DNA of 13,453 nt from Dehalococcoidia bacterium. Its GTDB lineage: Bacteria > Chloroflexota > Dehalococcoidia > Dehalococcoidales > RBG-16-60-22. The notes under the pieces were generated by a model. The model had not been told where the DNA came from, ran no database searches, and worked only from the letters and a program-made list of their open reading frames with translations. The DNA lies in assembly GCA_030613665.1 (NCBI GenBank), contig JAUWLN010000034.1:1-13453 (forward strand), in the 5' to 3' direction. The position numbers were made by a program, and so were the translations under genes. Positions 6,368-13,453 of this stretch are shown here, piece after piece. Each line of letters opens with the position of its first letter. Positions within the stretch are counted from its first letter, which is position 1.

Positions 6368-7519
6368 ATGGGAGATACCAAGTTACCAACGCTGGACCGC
6401 TTCTGTGCGGTCAACCAGACCTTCCCTAAAACTGAGGAAATTCTGGAGCTTAAACGGCAGGGAGGGAAAGTTTTTGGCTGGCTCTGTACTTACGTCCCCG
6501 AAGAGCTCATCCATGCCGCAGGAGCGCTTCCCGTGCGCATCACGGGCTATTCCCATGAGGCAGAGCTGGAGGATGGCACTGCCTATCTTTACATCAACAA
6601 CTGCTCTTTCTCCCGAAGCTGCTTGCAGATGGGTTTGCGCGGCGAGTATGATTATCTGGATGGCATAATCGCCGGGTCGACCTGTGACGGAGCTCGCCGC
6701 CTGTTTGACCTGTGGCGCTACTACCTCAAGACGCCGTTCCATCACATTCTTACGGTGCCCCGTAAATATACCGAGCGCGCGCAGGGCCTTTATTATGAAC
6801 AGGTATTACAGATCAAACAGCTTCTGGAACAATGCCTCGACACCAGGATAACCGATGAAGCGCTGCTCAAGTCTATTACCGTATTTAATGAGTCACGAGA
6901 GCTGCTGAAGAAACTTTACGAGTTACGTAAGGTTGACAGGATGTCGATTACCGGTGCTGAGACGATGGAAGTGCTTAACGCTAGCTTCCGTATGCCGAAG
7001 GAGTTATTTAATCAGTACCTGCGACAGTTGCTCGATGAATTAGCCGTTTCAGGAATCACTCACCAGAGCCGAGCACGTTTGATGGTCACTGGCAGCGTCA
7101 TGAACAATCCAGAGTTTATCAGGTCTATCGAAGAGTTAGGCGGACTGGTAGTGGCCGATGAATTGTGCACCAGTACCCGCTACTGGTCTGACCCGGTGGT
7201 TCTGAATGGCCGTCTTCCCCTGGAAGCCATATCGCGGCGCTATTTGAGCAATTTCCCCTGTGCCCGGATGGTACCCTCGGATGAAAGGTTTAATCGCGTT
7301 CTCCAACTTGCACGTGACTTCAGAGTGGACGGCGTTGTCAGCCAGATTATCCGGTATTGTGTACCTTACGCCCATGACCTGCCGCTAATCACCGCAAGGC
7401 TGAAGGAAGTCGGTATACCGACCCTGGCACTGGATGTGGAGTACGGCACTTCCGGCTCAGGGCAAATCCGCACCAGAGTACAGGCTTTTCTGGAAATGCT
7501 GGAGGCGAGAAGGAAATGA
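6368..7519 (+). CDS. 2-hydroxyacyl-CoA dehydratase / benzoyl-CoA reductase subunit (BcrC/HgdB-like)
   Basis: A 383-residue catalytic subunit of the radical 2-hydroxyacyl-CoA dehydratase and class I benzoyl-CoA reductase superfamily, an oxygen-sensitive cytoplasmic [4Fe-4S] enzyme. Visible family motifs: GWLCTYVPEELIHAAG at 37-52 with C40 as probable cluster ligand, C79 and C85 in the NNCSFSRSCL loop, C106 in STCDGARRLFD, an ELCTSTRYW segment in the C-terminal half, and IIRYCVPYAHDLP near the end. I chose ATG 6368 rather than the upstream in-frame TTG 6287: the extra 27 residues are not family-like, and the TTG is a promoter -35 box. The 383-residue length fits BcrC (about 385). The gene overlaps the next subunit by 4 bases (ATGA), so the two are translationally coupled and presumably form the heterodimer. 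Substrate (aryl-CoA or 2-hydroxyacyl-CoA) is not determined. Confidence 0.88.
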   Translation: MGDTKLPTLDRFCAVNQTFPKTEEILELKRQGGKVFGWLCTYVPEELIHAAGALPVRITGYSHEAELEDGTAYLYINNCSFSRSCLQMGLRGEYDYLDGIIAGSTCDGARRLFDLWRYYLKTPFHHILTVPRKYTERAQGLYYEQVLQIKQLLEQCLDTRITDEALLKSITVFNESRELLKKLYELRKVDRMSITGAETMEVLNASFRMPKELFNQYLRQLLDELAVSGITHQSRARLMVTGSVMNNPEFIRSIEELGGLVVADELCTSTRYWSDPVVLNGRLPLEAISRRYLSNFPCARMVPSDERFNRVLQLARDFRVDGVVSQIIRYCVPYAHDLPLITARLKEVGIPTLALDVEYGTSGSGQIRTRVQAFLEMLEARRK

Positions 7520-8784
7520 CAACCGCCGAGCATAAAAGCGAAATTGATTTGCTAATTCGGACGTACCGAATGATGGACAGGATGAGCCAGGCTTCGCCCG
7601 GGGCACGTCTGAGCCAGACTCTGTACTATCAAATGCTTATCGAGTATTACACCCGTGTCCGTAATGCTCGCGAAGAGGGCAAATTACTAGCTTCCCACAC
7701 CGTCTTTTTCCCTACCGAAATCCTCTATGCTATGGATATCGTCCCCATGCATACCGAAATGACCACCTGGCTTATTGCCCTTTTCCTGCGGCAACAGGCA
7801 GAACTACTGGCAAAAGGGGCCGAGCTGGGACTGGCTCCAGAAATTTGCTCCCCCCACCGTGGTGTCGCCGGCATCTTTGCTTTGAACGTTATCCCCCACC
7901 CTGATGTTGTTCTCTGGTCTAACCTTATCTGCGACAATACGGCCAAGTCCGGAGAGCTCATGATGGAACTCAGCAACAGCCCGGGCTTTTTCCTGGATAA
8001 CCCATTTCAGAATTCCGCCGGTGAAATGAGCTACCTGGTCGGTGAACTTGAGGACATGGTGCATTTTCTCGAAGAAAAGTCCGGCCGGAAAATGGACTGG
8101 GATAAGCTGTCGGAAATGGTCGCCCGAACCGACCAGGAGATTGAACTATACCGGGAGATTTGCGAACTGCGCAAGGCAGCGCCTTCGCCGATGTCTATCC
8201 TGGGCTATCTGGAATTGCTTTCCGCTGACTATATGTTCCCCGGCCAGCCTGAAGCCGTCCGGTATCTGACACAGCTACGGGATGAATTGAAAGAAATGGT
8301 ACAGCAGGGTAAGGGTGCCGTCTCCGCGGAGCGTTTCCGCCTGATGACACTGTTTATCCCACCGATGCATCTGATGAGCTCTCTGGACAGGCTATTTGAG
8401 GGACTGGGTGCGGTGAGCGTGGTGGAGCCACTTTTTACCCGCTGGTCAGAAGGCAGGCTGGACCCGGCCAAACCGCTGGAGAGCGTAGCCAGGAAGTCGT
8501 TCCTCATTCCGGAAAGAAGAAGTATGTACGGGCCACTCAGTGAGCAAGCATTGCAGGACATTACGGACAGTGCCGAGCAATACCAGATTGACGGAGCTAT
8601 CTATTGGGCATTCATGGGCTGCCGGCATACCTGCGCTACTATCAGATTGATAAAAGAAAAACTGAGCGAAATTGATATACCAATGCTGACTGTCGATTGT
8701 GATATAGTCGACCCCACCATAAACTCCGAGGAAGAGATTCAGGGTAAACTGGAGCAGTTCTTCGAGCTGCTGGAAGACCGTTAA
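7516..8784 (+). CDS. 2-hydroxyacyl-CoA dehydratase / benzoyl-CoA reductase subunit (BcrB/HgdA-like)
   Basis: A 422-residue second subunit of the same superfamily, close in length to BcrB (about 430). Likely cluster or active-site positions: the VFFPTEILYAMDIVP segment at 63-77 (the counterpart of the VPEELIHAAG motif, but without a preceding Cys), C111 in EICSPHRG, C139 in SNLICDNT, and C369/C373 in MGCRHTC near the C-terminus. It is clearly divergent from the first subunit, as expected for a heterodimer in which the two partners hold different clusters. A GGAGG ribosome site precedes the ATG within the upstream gene, and the next gene starts three bases after its stop. Stoichiometry in the operon (two catalytic, two ATPase genes) is the class I benzoyl-CoA reductase pattern. 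Which substrate binds is unknown. Confidence 0.87.
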   Translation: MTTAEHKSEIDLLIRTYRMMDRMSQASPGARLSQTLYYQMLIEYYTRVRNAREEGKLLASHTVFFPTEILYAMDIVPMHTEMTTWLIALFLRQQAELLAKGAELGLAPEICSPHRGVAGIFALNVIPHPDVVLWSNLICDNTAKSGELMMELSNSPGFFLDNPFQNSAGEMSYLVGELEDMVHFLEEKSGRKMDWDKLSEMVARTDQEIELYREICELRKAAPSPMSILGYLELLSADYMFPGQPEAVRYLTQLRDELKEMVQQGKGAVSAERFRLMTLFIPPMHLMSSLDRLFEGLGAVSVVEPLFTRWSEGRLDPAKPLESVARKSFLIPERRSMYGPLSEQALQDITDSAEQYQIDGAIYWAFMGCRHTCATIRLIKEKLSEIDIPMLTVDCDIVDPTINSEEEIQGKLEQFFELLEDR

Positions 8785-8787
8785 GTA

Positions 8788-9576
8788 ATGAAAACACTGG
8801 GCATAGATATTGGCAGTCTGAATATCAAAGCCGTAGTCCTGGGGGACGAGGATATCATCTCTACCAGCATTGTGCCTTGTGGAGAGCAGATTGAAGCCAG
8901 TGCCCGGACGGCAACGGAGGCCGCTCTGGGCCAGGCCGGATTAAACCTGGATAGTCTCCCCGTGGTGGCTACTGGCGTTGGGGCAAAGCTGGTTTCTTTC
9001 ACCCAGCAGCGGAAGACAATCACCACCTGCCTGGCGCGCGGTATTGGATATTTGTTCCCGTCCGTGCGTATGGCGATTGACATGGGCGCTGAGAGCACCA
9101 CCGTTATCAAGGTGAACGAGCGAGGTCGACTTGCCGACTGGGCCAACCATGATAAATGCGCTTCCGGCACCGGGCTGTTTTTACAGCAGATGGCCAAGCT
9201 TATGGCTCTCCCGTTAGATGAAATGGCCAGGCTCTCCTTTGGGGCTCATTACCGGGCCGACATCAGCAGCACGTGTGCCGTCTTCGCTGAGTCCGAGGTA
9301 ATTTCACATATCCACCGCGACCCACCCACGCCCAAGGAAGATATCGTCGCCGGCATCCACTTTTCCGTGGTGAGCCGCATCATGTCATTGTGCAAGCGAG
9401 TTGGTATCGAAAAAGACGTGGCGGTAACGGGCGGCGTGGCGCTAAACGATGGCCTGGTGGATATCCTGGAGCAGGAACTGAGCTTTAAAGTGATGAAACC
9501 GGACGCACCTCAAACCGTAGCCGCGCTGGGTGCGGCTATTATCGCTAAAGAAAACGCGGAGAAAGGTGTCGAATAA
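8788..9576 (+). CDS. acyl-CoA dehydratase activase / BcrD-like ATPase subunit
   Basis: A 262-residue ASKHA-fold (actin/hexokinase/Hsp70) ATPase of the BadF/BadG/BcrA/BcrD family. It hydrolyses ATP to push one low-potential electron from a shared [4Fe-4S] cluster into the catalytic subunits. Visible motifs: phosphate-1 loop GIDIGSLNIKAV at 5-16, ATGVGAK at 61-67, DMGAE at 98-102, cluster ligands C124 (HDKCASGTG) and C163 (SSTCAVFAESEVISHIH), and adenosine-loop TGG at 214-216. The 39-residue spacing between the two Cys equals that of the HgdC activase (C127/C166). The MGAE version of phosphate loop 2 and the AESEVIS-IH run are typical of BcrD rather than BcrA. It sits 3 bases after the catalytic subunit and overlaps the next ATPase by one base (TAATG). 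Confidence 0.9.
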   Translation: MKTLGIDIGSLNIKAVVLGDEDIISTSIVPCGEQIEASARTATEAALGQAGLNLDSLPVVATGVGAKLVSFTQQRKTITTCLARGIGYLFPSVRMAIDMGAESTTVIKVNERGRLADWANHDKCASGTGLFLQQMAKLMALPLDEMARLSFGAHYRADISSTCAVFAESEVISHIHRDPPTPKEDIVAGIHFSVVSRIMSLCKRVGIEKDVAVTGGVALNDGLVDILEQELSFKVMKPDAPQTVAALGAAIIAKENAEKGVE

Positions 9577-10643
9577 TGATTGTTGCCGGTATAGATATCG
9601 GCTCTCGAGCCGCCAAAGCGGTTATTATGAAAGATGGCGCTGTCATTGCTGCCACCATTGGTGACACCGGCCCGGAGAGCGTCAAGACCTCCTGCATGAC
9701 CATCAATTCTGCTATGGAAAGCACCGGGCTTTCCCTGGATGACATTGATTACGTTGTCGCTACCGGCTACGGCCGCGTCCTGGTTCCCTTCGCCCGGGAG
9801 AATATCTCCGAGATTAGCTGCCACGCTCGGGGCATTAACTGGTACTACCCATCGGTGAGGACTATCCTGGATATGGGCGGCCAGGACTGTAAGGCTATTC
9901 GCTGTGACGCCGAAGGTCACGTAGACGACTTTGTAATGAATGACAAATGTGCTGGCGGTACCGGACGTTTCCTGGAAATGATTGCTGATGTACTGGACAC
10001 CCGACTCAGCGAAATCGGTGACCTGGCATTACAGTCAAAAAACGCCATTTCCTTCAATACCATCTGCGCCGTCTTTGCCAAAACAGAGGCCATCGCCTAT
10101 CTCCGGCAGGGCGTCGCCCGCAGTGATATTCTGGCCGGTCTTAACGAAGCCATTGCTACCCGCTGCCTCAATCTGCTCAAGAAAGCATCTATTGAAAAGG
10201 AATTTACTATTACCGGCGGCATCGCCAAGAACCGGGGAATGGTGGCCAAAATAGCGGAGAGGGTTGGCCTGGAGCCGCTGCTAGCCGAAGACCCGCAAAT
10301 AATCGGGGCACTCGGTGCCGCCCTGTTCGCCCGAGAGAAGTATCTCGGTAAAGAGACCAGAGAAGAGGCAAAGATACAATATGGCTACAACGATGGGACA
10401 GGTGACTATTTCATTACCATCGATTTGGGGAAGTGCGATGGGTGTGGCAAGTGTGTGTTGGCATGTCCAGCCGCTGTCTTTGAGGTAGTTCATGAGGACG
10501 GGCGAGAACCTGAAGCTAAAGTGGCTGAGACAGCACGAAAACGACTGTCGATACTATGCCCCGGTTACCGTTTATGTAGTAGTAATAATGAAACTAATTG
10601 CCGGAGCGTTTGTCAACATGGTGCCATCAGTCTTACCTGGTAA
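9576..10643 (+). CDS. acyl-CoA dehydratase activase (BcrA-like) with fused C-terminal ferredoxin domain
   Basis: A 355-residue two-domain protein. Residues 1-255 are a second ASKHA ATPase: GIDIGSRAAKAV at 5-16, ATGYGRVLVPFA at 62-73, DMGGQDCK at 99-106, cluster ligands C125 (NDKCAGGTG) and C164 (NTICAVFAKTEA), TGG at 213-215. Residues about 278-355 add a ferredoxin-like domain: C287-x2-C290-x2-C293-x3-C297-P, then C328, C334, C342 and C346 before the end GAISLTW. Eight Cys are enough for two [4Fe-4S] clusters, although the second set has unusual spacing (x5, x7, x3). In well-studied systems the ferredoxin donor is a separate protein, so the fusion may tether the electron donor to the ATPase. 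It probably pairs with the preceding BcrD-like subunit as a heterodimer bridging one cluster. The TAATG junction shows coupled translation. Confidence 0.9.
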   Translation: MIVAGIDIGSRAAKAVIMKDGAVIAATIGDTGPESVKTSCMTINSAMESTGLSLDDIDYVVATGYGRVLVPFARENISEISCHARGINWYYPSVRTILDMGGQDCKAIRCDAEGHVDDFVMNDKCAGGTGRFLEMIADVLDTRLSEIGDLALQSKNAISFNTICAVFAKTEAIAYLRQGVARSDILAGLNEAIATRCLNLLKKASIEKEFTITGGIAKNRGMVAKIAERVGLEPLLAEDPQIIGALGAALFAREKYLGKETREEAKIQYGYNDGTGDYFITIDLGKCDGCGKCVLACPAAVFEVVHEDGREPEAKVAETARKRLSILCPGYRLCSSNNETNCRSVCQHGAISLTW

Positions 10644-10714
10644 GAGTACTCCTCTTAAATATAAAGGCTGGCATATGAAGCTCGGGTTATTACCTGACCG
10701 GAAGAGATGCAATT

Positions 10715-12337
10715 ATGGAACGAAGAGTCACTCTTGACGGCCGCGACTTAAGGGCAATGTTCGCCGCCGGCACCAGCTGGCTGGAAAGAATTGCCCCTGA
10801 TATTAATGCTTTGAACGTCTATCCGGTACCTGATGGTGACTGCGGTACAAACATGGTGCTCACCATGCGCACCAGCCTTGCTGAGGCGGTCCAGCTTACT
10901 GATGGGAGTATATCCTCAACGGCGGAAGCAATAGCCAAAGGAGCGCTAATGGGCGCTCGTGGCAATAGCGGCGTTATCCTTTCACAAATCTGGCGCGGCT
11001 TCAGCCAGGGTCTAGGAGAGAAAAAGACCATTACGGCAATGGACCTGGCGCAGGCCTTACAGAAAGCTTCAGAAACGGCTTATCTGGCGTTAAGTAATCC
11101 GGTAGAAGGTACTATCCTGACTGTTATAAGAGATGCCGCCTCCGCTGCCGTGTTGGAAGCGTCCAGCTCCGATGCCAGTCCGGTATTAATTCTGGAAGCA
11201 GCGGTCAACGCTGCCAGAGCATCGGTAGTGAACACACCCAATCTCCTTGCCGTGCTGAAGGATGCTGGCGTGGTAGATGCCGGTGGGCATGGATTGTACA
11301 CATTTCTAGAAGGGGCCTTGCTCTATCTCAAGGGTGATACCGACAAACGCTCTCCCGAACTGCTTACAAGCCAGCTGCCATCAGTGGCAGCGCCGCCACA
11401 GATTTCACGTGAAGAAGACTCCTACGGTTTTTGCACACAGTTTATGGTCAGAGGCGAGAGTCTTGACATAGCTGAGCTCAGAAATGTCCTGGAGGATATG
11501 GGGAAGTCACTGATGGTGGTAGGCGACTCATCAACAATCAGGGTGCACATACACACTCAGAATCCTGATGGCGTAACCAAAATCGCTTCCTCTTTTGGCC
11601 CCCTGTTTGATATCGACATACGCAACATGGACGAGCAGCACATAGAGTTCCTGCTGCTGCATCGAGAAAAAATGATGGATGTACACACCGCCGTTGTCGC
11701 TGTGGCCAACGGAGATGGAATAGTAAAAGTTTTTTCCGACCTGAATGCTTCTGCCATCGTTCCCGGCGGGCAGACAATGAATCCCAGTACCTTCGATATA
11801 CTCCAGACTGTCGAAGAATTGCCCACAGATAATATCATCCTTCTACCAAACAACAAGAACGTAATCCCTACCGCTCTCCTGGTCCAATCCCTGACCAAAA
11901 AGAACATTAAAGTAATCCCTACTGAGACGATTCCTCAAGGAATTTCAGCCCTCATTACGTTTATTCCCGAAGATGATTTTGAGACCAGTACCGAACAGAT
12001 GGCTGAAGCCATAACTACCGTCAAAACAATCGAGATTATGCGAGCAACCCGTGCTACCAGGTTAAACTCTCTGAACATTGAAGAGGGGCAACTGATTGGC
12101 CTGCTTGACGGCGAATTGCTTGCGGCCGGTGACACACCTGAAGACGTCATATTCCAGTTGTTACCCCTGATTGATTTGGAACAGGCAGGCGTAATTACGC
12201 TCTACCATGGCAAAGATGCCAACCAGATTGAAGCAGGGCAGATAAGTAATAAGATTTCTGAGCGCTATCCCGGGCTTGAGATAGGGGTAGTAGATGGCGG
12301 TCAACCTAACTACTGCTATATAATTTCTGTGGAGTAG
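10715..12337 (+). CDS. fakA: DAK2/DhaL domain-containing fatty acid kinase-like protein (FakA/YloV type)
   Basis: A 540-residue protein with the full FakA/YloV layout. Residues 1-200 form a DhaL (dihydroxyacetone kinase-like) nucleotide-binding domain with NVYPVPDGDCGTNM at 34-47 (Mg-binding Asp residues), GARGNSGVILSQ at 80-91 and 'GVVDAGGHGLYTFLEG' near 185-200. A middle domain carries 'YGFCTQF', 'VVGDSSTIRVHIHT' and 'NMDEQH'. A C-terminal DegV-like domain carries 'GGQTMNPS', 'LPNNKNVI' and 'PTETIPQGISAL'. FakA phosphorylates fatty acids presented by a FakB (DegV) partner, feeding exogenous fatty acids into lipid synthesis; no FakB gene is in view. The usual DGDTGTN is DGDCGTN here, a minor change next to the metal ligands. 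A GGAAGAG ribosome site lies eight bases before the ATG. It starts 71 bases after the activase gene on the same strand; functional linkage to it is uncertain. Confidence 0.88.
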   Translation: MERRVTLDGRDLRAMFAAGTSWLERIAPDINALNVYPVPDGDCGTNMVLTMRTSLAEAVQLTDGSISSTAEAIAKGALMGARGNSGVILSQIWRGFSQGLGEKKTITAMDLAQALQKASETAYLALSNPVEGTILTVIRDAASAAVLEASSSDASPVLILEAAVNAARASVVNTPNLLAVLKDAGVVDAGGHGLYTFLEGALLYLKGDTDKRSPELLTSQLPSVAAPPQISREEDSYGFCTQFMVRGESLDIAELRNVLEDMGKSLMVVGDSSTIRVHIHTQNPDGVTKIASSFGPLFDIDIRNMDEQHIEFLLLHREKMMDVHTAVVAVANGDGIVKVFSDLNASAIVPGGQTMNPSTFDILQTVEELPTDNIILLPNNKNVIPTALLVQSLTKKNIKVIPTETIPQGISALITFIPEDDFETSTEQMAEAITTVKTIEIMRATRATRLNSLNIEEGQLIGLLDGELLAAGDTPEDVIFQLLPLIDLEQAGVITLYHGKDANQIEAGQISNKISERYPGLEIGVVDGGQPNYCYIISVE

Positions 12338-12394
12338 CCTCTAAATATGTTTCCCCAGAGATAAACGGCAGTACTATTTACGGGGGAAATTGAA

Positions 12395-13207
12395 ATGGGT
12401 TTAACGCAAGAAAATATACCGCTGAAAAACCTCATCAACCTTGCCGGTAAAGGTGCGATTATTACCGGTGGAGCTATGGGTATTGGACTCGCCATTTCCT
12501 GCCGGCTTGCCGAAGCAGGAGCCAGGGTGCTTATAGCTGATATCAATGCCGGCGAAGCTCAAAAAGCCTCTGGTAAACTTAAAGATTACGGATATAGCGC
12601 ACAATTCCTGAAATGCGATGTAACCCAGGAAGAGGATGTGAAAAATATGGTCGCCGGTGCTGTCAGTAAATTGGGCAGTATTGATATACTGGTAAATAAC
12701 GCCGGTGTTTATCCCCGAAAACCTCTTGATGAAATGACCGGCGAAGATTTCGAGCGCGTGATATCGGTGAACTTGATGGGAACATTTCTCTGCAGTCGAT
12801 ACACAATCCGAGAAATGATAGAAAAACGACAGGGCGGATGCATCATCAACATCGCTTCTATTGAAGCGGTTCACCCATCATCCACGGGCATGTCTGCGTA
12901 TGACGCCTCAAAGGGCGGCGTGTTAATGCTAACTAAAAGTATGGCACGGGAACTTGGCCCGCATAGTATTCGCGTTAACGCCATTGCCCCGGGGAGTATT
13001 AAGACGCAGGGTATTCTGTCACACATGGGGGATGCGCAGGAAAAATCCCAGCTAAAGGAACTCAAGTCTTTTATTTCCCGTATTGCTCTGGGCAGGATGG
13101 GGGATGCCGATGATATCGCCAGGGTGGCTCTATTCCTGGCATCAGACCTGGCTGGTTATATCACCGGCGACTTGATTGTGGTTGACGGCGGTTATTTAGT
13201 ATCTTGA
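12395..13207 (+). CDS. SDR family NAD(P)-dependent oxidoreductase
   Basis: A 270-residue classical short-chain dehydrogenase/reductase, soluble and likely tetrameric, interconverting an alcohol and a ketone. Visible motifs: cofactor loop TGGAMGIG at 24-31, acidic Asp49 at the end of strand 2 (LIADIN), which favours NAD over NADP, CDVT about 74-77, NNAG at 101-104, catalytic N126, S155, Y169 and K173 (the last two in SAYDASKGG), and 'NAIAPGSIKT' about 195-204. The C-terminal 'YITGDLIVVDGGY' is the standard ending, so the protein is full length. A GGGGGAAA ribosome site precedes the ATG. It begins 57 bases after the FakA-like gene. In anaerobic aromatic or alicyclic pathways a hydroxyacyl-CoA dehydrogenase acts after the ring reductase, so a pathway role is possible but the substrate is not shown by sequence. 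Confidence 0.93.
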   Translation: MGLTQENIPLKNLINLAGKGAIITGGAMGIGLAISCRLAEAGARVLIADINAGEAQKASGKLKDYGYSAQFLKCDVTQEEDVKNMVAGAVSKLGSIDILVNNAGVYPRKPLDEMTGEDFERVISVNLMGTFLCSRYTIREMIEKRQGGCIINIASIEAVHPSSTGMSAYDASKGGVLMLTKSMARELGPHSIRVNAIAPGSIKTQGILSHMGDAQEKSQLKELKSFISRIALGRMGDADDIARVALFLASDLAGYITGDLIVVDGGYLVS

Positions 13208-13317
13208 CACCCTGATTCCCCTGATAAGTCCTCCAGGTGATTGGTCTATGAGTTTCAGTAGGCCATGGTCACAAATTCCGAATTCTATTCCCATTTTGGT
13301 AGTTTGGCTTCGATTTT

Positions 13318-13364
13318 TGGTGGAGCTGGCGGGGGTCGAACCCGCGACCTTTTGACTGCCAGTC
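13318..13364 (-). pseudogene. 3' fragment of a tRNA-Ala(GGC) gene; probable attachment-site core
   Basis: Read on the minus strand, the fragment contains the anticodon loop CTGGCAG (13362-13356, anticodon GGC), the 3' anticodon-stem strand TCAAA, variable loop AGGTC, T-stem GCGGG/CCCGC around loop TTCGACC, acceptor strand CAGCTCC, A73 and an encoded CCA (13320-13318). The 5' half is absent: the expected TTTGA stem strand is matched only in its last two bases (GA), and beyond 13364 the sequence is unrelated. No GGAGCTG acceptor partner is found to the right. The break in the anticodon arm, within the near-palindrome GACTGGCAGTC, is where many tyrosine integrases recombine. The residual 3' half faces native DNA on its 3' side, so the element should lie to the right. 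Confidence 0.75.
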
Positions 13365-13453
13365 TAGCGTAAGGTGTCCTAATCAGTAATTTTAGATACA
13401 AACTAGAACTTTTGTGTCAATTGCCCAAAACCTAATTTGAGTGTAGAATACCA
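13365..13453. other. unrelated sequence joined to the tRNA fragment; possible edge of an inserted element
   Basis: These 89 AT-rich bases do not continue the tRNA. I see no reading frame or terminal repeat I can support. GTGTC occurs twice (13374-13378 and about 13414-13418), followed by CTAAT and AATTG respectively, which could be arm-type sites or chance. The region is consistent with the end of an integrated element that extends beyond the window, or with an insertion sequence. Confidence 0.35.

Noticed and set aside
10641..10657. Small hairpin TAAGAG-TACTC-CTCTTA after the activase gene as a terminator
   Set aside because: The stem is only 6 bp and AT-rich with no T-tract; it overlaps the stop codon and is unlikely to terminate transcription.
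12401..12874. Minus-strand open frame of 157 codons
   Set aside because: It is antisense to the SDR gene, which has a complete set of catalytic motifs; the frame is a shadow.
13318..13364. Intron-containing or complete tRNA gene
   Set aside because: No matching 5' half (GGAGCTG acceptor strand, D-arm) is found within the remaining 89 bases, and the break is in the anticodon stem rather than at a usual intron position.
13371..13390. Similarity of GTGTCCTAATC near the tRNA fragment to GAGTCCTAATC in the right arm of the 6056-6112 inverted repeat, suggesting one mobile element family
   Set aside because: Only 10 of 11 bases match, the orientation relative to the presumed element edge is opposite, and no transposase is present; chance is a fair explanation.
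1..13453. CRISPR arrays, defence systems or phage structural genes
   Set aside because: No regularly spaced repeats and no such proteins were found; apart from the tRNA junction the window is metabolic.

Overview
The window looks like accessory metabolic DNA from an anaerobic, Gram-type-unresolved bacterium. The evidence for bacteria is Shine-Dalgarno sites, sigma70-like promoters and a tRNA 3' end with an encoded CCA. The evidence for anaerobic life is an oxygen-sensitive ATP-driven radical dehydratase/reductase system. A Chloroflexota (Dehalococcoidia-like) or syntrophic/sulfate-reducer-like source is plausible from gene content, but nothing in the sequence proves it.

Region 1 (1-5249). 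A truncated MmgE/PrpD gene on + meets, tail to tail, a five-gene minus-strand block. In transcription order the block is: a 3-hydroxyisobutyrate-dehydrogenase-family reductase, a cysteine-less carboxymuconolactone-decarboxylase-fold protein, an OFA/MCT-type MFS transporter, a class III CoA-transferase and a CitE-like CoA-ester lyase. Two sigma70-like promoters are visible: one before the reductase and one between the MFS gene and the CoA-transferase. Together the genes suggest uptake, CoA activation and C-C cleavage of a branched or hydroxylated organic acid. The substrate is not determined by the sequence.

Region 2 (5192-6286). This is an intergenic stretch with little coding content. It holds a decayed, frameshifted DUF3795-like gene, a small DUF5658-like membrane protein on minus, and a perfect 14-bp inverted repeat.

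Region 3 (6287-13207). A clear promoter with an operator-like palindrome at the expected start of transcription drives a tightly packed plus-strand operon. The operon encodes two HgdB/BcrB/BcrC-like catalytic subunits and two different ASKHA-type ATPase activases. The second activase carries a fused C-terminal ferredoxin domain with eight cysteines. This is the architecture of ATP-dependent (class I) benzoyl-CoA reductase and its 2-hydroxyacyl-CoA dehydratase relatives. A FakA/YloV-type DAK2 protein and an NAD-preferring SDR follow on the same strand; the SDR could act on a product of the reductase.

Region 4 (13208-13453). A 47-nt 3' fragment of a tRNA-Ala(GGC) gene, beginning in the anticodon stem, abuts unrelated sequence. 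That is the signature of an integrase attachment site (or another disruption) in the anticodon arm. Its orientation implies that the inserted element lies to the right, outside the window.
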